The notes beneath the pieces are model-generated. The model had not been told where the DNA came from. It made no database searches and worked only from the letters and a program-made list of their open reading frames with translations. From Epithemia pelagica (lineage: Eukaryota; Bacillariophyta; Bacillariophyceae; Surirellales; Surirellaceae): a stretch of 64,000 bases of DNA. The stretch lies in NCBI GenBank assembly GCA_946965045.2, contig OX337231.1:3534001-3598000 (forward strand), given 5' to 3'. Below are positions 59,431 to 64,000 of this stretch, in pieces. Both the position numbers and the translations under genes were made by a program. Positions within the stretch are counted from its first letter, which is position 1; each line of letters starts with the position of its first letter.

Positions 59431-61194
59431 ATGCAATCATCCACAGGGTATGAATCACAGTCCTCTCGTTCCTGGGAGATGCGTCGAACCAGGATCCAGT
59501 GGTGGACGGTGGTGGGTGTGTTGTGGCTACACTCACTGTCCCTGAGCCATTCGTTCTCTTCCGTGTCGAAGAATTGGCACCGACGACGACGACAAGCCAC
59601 TGGTAGTGTTGTTGCTCAATTGACTGAAACAAAATCACACGGATCGTCCTTCTTCTTCCAGAACCATCATTATCATCACGATAGACTGCTCGTTGGTTTC
59701 CTTCAGAGCCACAAAACGTCGGGTTGGATTGGTCCTCCTCCTCATCATCATCATCGACATCATTCTAGACGACTAGAGCAGCCCAATGAAGTGATGACTC
59801 GCGCGGCGATTCATGTTTCGACAGTGGACGACACCACGGGGAATAATAATCTTCCATCATTATCCTCCAAATTCACAAGTCGAAAAACTGGTTCCTTGTG
59901 GAAAACCAAAACAGCCGTCTTGCAAGATGTGGTACGACGGTTGCGCATCGAACGAGATCAAATGCAAACCCAAATTCGACAACTCGAGGAGGAGACCAAC
60001 CATAACCAGTCTCTTTTGAAGCCGGATGACCATGACCATGACGACACGGTCCAACGGTGGAACTGGTTGCGAACCTGGATTCCCCACTGGAAGGCTCAAC
60101 AGTACAAACAGTGTCAAGAGTGGATTGCCACTAGCAACAAGGCTCTGGAATGGAACACGACATTGGTACAACCCTTGCAAGAGCAGTCTGCGGCACAAGC
60201 CCAAGTCATTCACCACCTGCAACAAGAACTGCTGTTGTTGGAGCAACAAGAAGAACAACAACTACCACACGAGTCGACCGAGGAGGAGAAATCACCCCTC
60301 GTCGAGAATGACGCCCTGGTCCACCATCAAAACGAAATGGCGGCACTCCAACAAAAACGTCGTGAATTGCAACAAGCCGTGGCTCTGCAACTGGAGCAAT
60401 TGGCGCATCAACAACAGCAAGAACAACAACGACAAGAACAAGAAGATCTGTTTCAACAACAGTGGGACTTGGCCCAGCGTCGGCACAAACGCAAATTGCA
60501 ACAACTCGAGGAGGAACTCCACGAATCGCAACAGGCGGCTCGACAAGCGGTCCAAACAGCCGAAGAACGGGAACGATCGGCCATTGCCTCGTGGCAAACG
60601 GCACAACAACAAATCATGTTGCATCAACAAGAATTGCAATCCCTACGACAACAACGACACGAACGTGAACAAGAACGAAAACGAGAGCAGCAGCAACAGG
60701 AACAACAGCAGGACGAACAAGAGCCAGTGCAACAATCCTTCCAAACACCTACAGAGCCAGACGTTGTGGAACCGCAAGCTTTACAAACCGAAACAGTCAC
60801 CGAGTCGCAATCCCTCCATCCACCGTCCCTGTCCAACAGAGGCTCTATGGACGACGACACGCCTGCTTGGTTGTCGGTATATCAACGATTCTTGTATCAA
60901 CGATTGTTTCGTCGACGGTCCAAATTAGTCGCCCAACTCTGTCCCTCCTCGACCTTGTTTGGAACGGGACACTACAATCCCAAAACCGATCGACTCTTTG
61001 CCCTCTTGGCCTTGCTGGCCCTCCAACTGGTTCCACGACCACGCTTGGTGACGCAGTTAATGTCGCTCTCGTGGGAAAAAGACGAAAAAGAAGAAGAACA
61101 GGACGACGACGACATCTCACATGTATGGGTCAATCCAGAGGATGACGACGACGACGAAGAGGAATATCACAATGTTGTTGCGGCGGGCATTTAG
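59431..61194 (+). CDS. Plastid-type coiled-coil protein (paralogue A)
   Basis: 587 aa from the ATG at 59431. A hydrophobic signal (WWTVVGVLWLHSLSLSHSFSS) ends at Ser|Phe, like diatom plastid presequences, followed by an Arg-rich transit-like stretch. From about residue 155 (SLWKTKTAVLQDVVRRLRIE) to 450 the protein is almost all Gln/Glu/Arg heptads, a long coiled coil. A C-terminal segment (LFALLALLALQLV) could insert in a membrane and is followed by an acidic end. It shares SLWxxKTxxLQDxV, VQPLQ and the SAxxSWxxAQQ stretch with the gene at 61866-62951, facing it across 671 bases. Role unknown; a structural or tethering function in the plastid is inference. Confidence 0.7.
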   Translation: MQSSTGYESQSSRSWEMRRTRIQWWTVVGVLWLHSLSLSHSFSSVSKNWHRRRRQATGSVVAQLTETKSHGSSFFFQNHHYHHDRLLVGFLQSHKTSGWIGPPPHHHHRHHSRRLEQPNEVMTRAAIHVSTVDDTTGNNNLPSLSSKFTSRKTGSLWKTKTAVLQDVVRRLRIERDQMQTQIRQLEEETNHNQSLLKPDDHDHDDTVQRWNWLRTWIPHWKAQQYKQCQEWIATSNKALEWNTTLVQPLQEQSAAQAQVIHHLQQELLLLEQQEEQQLPHESTEEEKSPLVENDALVHHQNEMAALQQKRRELQQAVALQLEQLAHQQQQEQQRQEQEDLFQQQWDLAQRRHKRKLQQLEEELHESQQAARQAVQTAEERERSAIASWQTAQQQIMLHQQELQSLRQQRHEREQERKREQQQQEQQQDEQEPVQQSFQTPTEPDVVEPQALQTETVTESQSLHPPSLSNRGSMDDDTPAWLSVYQRFLYQRLFRRRSKLVAQLCPSSTLFGTGHYNPKTDRLFALLALLALQLVPRPRLVTQLMSLSWEKDEKEEEQDDDDISHVWVNPEDDDDDEEEYHNVVAAGI

Positions 61195-61865
61195 ACTGGG
61201 GAAACGTCAAACGAAATGTCCAAAAATAAAGGACAGGGAACGTATATATAGGATGGAACAAGGACATTATGAATTCCAGCCAGCTGCTTTAGTACTGTCA
61301 CCATTTGGGAGACAACCTACTCGGAGCATGTCAGGAAACAAAGACACAAGGAATGGCGGACTCATTTCGATTGGACAGACTAAAGCAAGCAAGGGATGTA
61401 GTCCCTATTGTGAGGTTGATGGTCGAGGTTTCCTGAAACACAACTACTTTCCAACCATTCGACTGGTTTCTACTTTACAATATAGAAGAGGAAGGTTTTA
61501 AGAGTCTCGAACAACACACTTTAAAACGGGAACGATAGTTGATCCTACCGGTTACTATATGTAGGTTTCACTCGGTTCCCTATTCCTTTGTCACGGATTC
61601 TCCGGACGAACTATTCCAGATGACAGCGCGTGCATGAGTTGTGTTGCGTTTGATTTGGCTGAGTAATGCGAATGTTTGGTCCTCTACAGGAAACTTTTTC
61701 CCACGGGGCTCTCTCACTCACTGTCTCACGGCCCACGCTGAGTGGGAGAGTTTGAACCCATGATTGGATCGATTGGGAAACCGAAACCAACACAGTGTGT
61801 CTCCCATTGTGTTTTTTTCGTTTCGTGCGATTCGATTGGACCAACCACCACGTCGCTCCTGCTCG
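61195..61865. other. Intergenic between convergent paralogues
   Basis: No gene supported in these 671 bases. Confidence 0.5.
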
Positions 61866-62951
61866 TCACGGCTGTTGTCGCTGCTCCTTATCATGCTCCT
61901 CGTCCTTTTGTTGTTGTTGTTGTTGTTGCAAGTGTTGCAATTCTTGTTTTTGGTGAAACAATTCCTGTTGGGCGGCATGCCAGGTCGATACCGCTTCCTG
62001 AGCTCGTGAGTGTGCCGTCCGGACCGCGGCCTTGGCAATTTGTTTGGCTTCCGACACTTGGACGCGACGGGCCTGCCACGTTTGCGTATAGTCTCGTTGC
62101 TGTTGCTGCAACCGCTCCTGCCACTGTTGTGGTGGTTGTTGCGGCGTGTCATTGGACTCTTGGTTGGCTGTGGTGGTACGAGAGGCAGAGGCTGCGGCAA
62201 TTTGGGCCGTGGCCTGGTCCATTTGACGCTGCAATTCCAGACACTCTTGCTCCAAGGTTTCACGTTCCAAACGCCATTCCTCTTGTTGTTGTTGTTGTGC
62301 CACAAGAAGCGTCGAATTCTCCTCCTGTCGAATGGACATGGAAGTAGTCGTACTACTGTCTGTGGTGTTGGTTTGGTTCATGGTGCTGTGGACGAGAAGT
62401 AGTGTTTCTTGGAGGTGTGCAATCTTGGCCGCTTGATGTTCAATTTCTTGTTGGAGGGGTTGAACATGTTGCGTTTCCCATTGGGATTGCGCCTCTTGAA
62501 TGTGTGCGTCCCAGGCCAATTTCGTCGACGGTTTGGACAACCATTGTTGGTAATAGGCGTTCTGCCAGTCGGTCCCTGTCGAGTGGGGAACCTCCTCGTC
62601 ATGGTCGTTTGGTTGTTGTTGTTGAAGCTGGTACAAATACTGTCGCAATGCGTCACGTTCGTGTTGCAGGGTTTGGACCATGTCTTGTAAAATGCGTGTC
62701 TTGGCCTGCCAGAGCGAAGAAGAAGACGCATCGAGGTCCTCGGAGGAAGGATTTTGGGTTTCGGTGGACAGTGTACGGCGTGTCCTGCTAGAACGCAACA
62801 ATGAGGAACGACCCGTCCAGTCTCCGATACGCGAGGGGGCCGTAGTCACAGGGAGTGGTGACAAGAAGGAGTGACATGGCTGCAGAATGGTTGTGGTTCT
62901 CAGCAGCGACAGTAGCAGCAACAACCATACCCAATGGATGGAACCCATCAT
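61866..62951 (-). CDS. Plastid-type coiled-coil protein (paralogue B)
   Basis: 361 aa if started at the ATG at 62951 (MMGSIHWVWLLLLL), which puts the hydrophobic signal at the very N-terminus; an ATG at 62975 is the alternative. The signal ends near PCHS|FLSP, again the plastid-type junction. SSLWQAKTRILQDMVQTLQ opens a long Gln-rich coiled coil with QHVQPLQQEIEHQAAKIAHL and EAVSTWHAAQQELFHQKQEL. These match paralogue A in the same order. It lacks paralogue A's C-terminal hydrophobic segment and ends in Gln/Glu/Lys-rich sequence, so the two may differ in membrane attachment. Unknown function. Confidence 0.68.
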   Translation of the reverse strand: MMGSIHWVWLLLLLSLLRTTTILQPCHSFLSPLPVTTAPSRIGDWTGRSSLLRSSRTRRTLSTETQNPSSEDLDASSSSLWQAKTRILQDMVQTLQHERDALRQYLYQLQQQQPNDHDEEVPHSTGTDWQNAYYQQWLSKPSTKLAWDAHIQEAQSQWETQHVQPLQQEIEHQAAKIAHLQETLLLVHSTMNQTNTTDSSTTTSMSIRQEENSTLLVAQQQQQEEWRLERETLEQECLELQRQMDQATAQIAAASASRTTTANQESNDTPQQPPQQWQERLQQQQRDYTQTWQARRVQVSEAKQIAKAAVRTAHSRAQEAVSTWHAAQQELFHQKQELQHLQQQQQQQKDEEHDKEQRQQP

Positions 62952-62975
62952 TTTGAATCGAGACCGTGTTCCCAT

Positions 62976-63800
62976 GACAAACGAGGGCTTTTGGCATGAA
63001 AAGAATGACGCAATCCTCGTTCCTCGACACACCCAACGACGATCTCTCTTTGGTATCTTTGTCAGGGATGGTTCGGAAGAGATTTTGTCGACAACCGGAG
63101 AGACAGACAGACATACAGACGCAACGACTTCCTAATTGGACGCAATAGTAGGAGTATTGTAGCAAGGGCTCTACCGTATTTTGCGGAGTCCTGTCCTCCC
63201 CCTTAGTCCTGTCCCCCCCCACTCCCCTTAAACGTACATGGGCCCCTAATTTTTTATCTGTAGCTTCTTTCTGGGCTTATGGGTTACCCCCACATTCCTC
63301 ACGTTCCGAGCTTTCTATCACACTATCTGACATTATATGGGAGTGAAGAGAAACAAGAGATACAGCATGATGGGTATTATGCTTAGGGATAAGGCTACGC
63401 ATTGAAGCACGGTCTTTCCCCTAACTGGAATAGTGCGACCAACTCTTCTCTACTACTCCGATGTTGAAGTTGACTATTAATATGAAGTTAATTGTACCTT
63501 GCGTATGGAATCTTAAGAAAAATTATCCAAAATTGCGCAGTCCTTGCATAGAAGCAATTCTCTGTTCTCTCTCGCGTTGGATCTCACATTGTGGGAAGAC
63601 TTGCGGCTTCATCGGTGCTCCTCTCTTCTCTCCTCCTTCCCTCGATTACAATTCTTACAAACAGGAGTTGATCCACTCAACGCCAATACCCTTTGCAAAC
63701 ACCTTGTAAGAGCGACAACTCTGGCGCCAATACAAGTACATTGTTCCAAGAACAAACGATTGATTCACTTTATATTTTTTCCCTTAAGCAGACTGCATCC
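62976..63800. other. Upstream region; possible LTR of an element entering from the right
   Basis: No gene supported. At 63722-63730 TGGCGCCAA follows ...GCGACAACTC. TGGCGCC is what a retroelement primer-binding site for a tRNA ending GGCGCCA would look like, and an ORF begins 70 bases on. No LTR start could be fixed. Confidence 0.3.
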
Positions 63801-64000
63801 ATGACAACTACACTCCTTGTTCCGCAACTCCCATCACCTGCACCCACATCTTCATCATCATCATCATCATCATCATCATCTTATACTTCCATGAACGATC
63901 CTTACAACGCAACACCTCCATCAACGGATTCTATGCCAAGGCCCTTTGCTCCAGCCGCTCGAAGAATCACTCCAGTGCCTGCCATGCTGCTCCTTCAATT
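63801..64000 (+). CDS. Partial ORF at right edge, Ser/Pro-rich N-terminus
   Basis: Open from the ATG at 63801 to the window end (66 codons). The start is MTTTLLVPQLPSPAP, then a poly-Ser run encoded by about ten TCA repeats (63852-63881), then Pro/Ala/Arg-rich sequence. Not recognised. It may be the N-terminus of a host protein, or gag of a retroelement if the TGGCGCC just upstream is a primer-binding site. Confidence 0.4.
   Translation, partial: MTTTLLVPQLPSPAPTSSSSSSSSSSSYTSMNDPYNATPPSTDSMPRPFAPAARRITPVPAMLLLQ

Noticed and set aside
1-64000. tRNA, rRNA or CRISPR loci
   Set aside because: No tRNA cloverleaf with a GTTCGAATC-type arm, no rRNA signature and no spaced direct repeats were recognised. 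Short repeats found are microsatellites or transposon parts. A tRNAscan-type search would settle it.

Overview
The window looks like nuclear DNA of a diatom, probably a transposon-rich pennate species. This is inferred from four kinds of evidence. Host genes carry few and short introns, all opening with GTACGT. Several proteins start with a signal peptide ending at Ala/Ser|Phe or Ala|Trp, the diatom plastid-import junction. Coding regions are full of Gln, Ser and Asp/Glu homopolymers. The retroelements are of the Copia class. Nothing prokaryotic, no CRISPR and no convincing tRNA or rRNA gene was seen.

Layout. 1-4754 is a Copia-type retrotransposon on the minus strand, cut by the left window edge. 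5789-7998 is a decayed inverted duplicate of two genes found intact further right. 9490-11095 (+) is a tubulin-tyrosine-ligase-like gene, convergent with a NDUFAF7/MidA-type mitochondrial methyltransferase (11463-14381, -). 14531-18896 is a nested pair of DNA transposons: a 3.7 kb PIF/Harbinger element with intact transposase inside the terminal repeat of a ~0.6 kb TIR element. 19847-21880 (-) is a plastid-targeted membrane EF-hand protein whose start codon is the target site of a 7.16 kb Copia element (21881-29044) with identical 237 bp LTRs and a 5 bp target duplication. Its original upstream flank now lies beyond 29050. Next come mRNA cap guanine-N7 methyltransferase (29550-31504, -, one intron) and an AhpD/carboxymuconolactone-decarboxylase-like protein (31899-33365, -).

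The right half is mostly host genes: ISCU (35417-36123, -, one intron), two tandem paralogous seven-helix receptors (36680-38377 and 40046-42079, +), disordered proteins (43291-45822 +, 46473-47414 -, 56012-57952 -), a probable plastid protein (49220-50770 +), a secreted protein resembling CBM96 plus alginate-lyase PL7 broken by a frameshift (51324-52645, -), and a convergent pair of plastid-type coiled-coil paralogues (59431-61194 +; 61866-62951 -). A TIR element with 9 bp target duplications lies at 53798-55243, a 200-N assembly gap at 47427-47626, and a partial ORF at the right edge.

Main themes. (1) Both Copia elements, though clearly of different lineages, have gag and pol in the same frame separated by one UGA, each followed by a hydrophobic membrane-like stretch. 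(2) Transposons have rewired a host locus: one sits exactly on a start codon and another is nested. (3) Segmental duplication has left a decaying inverted copy of the same locus about 14 kb away.
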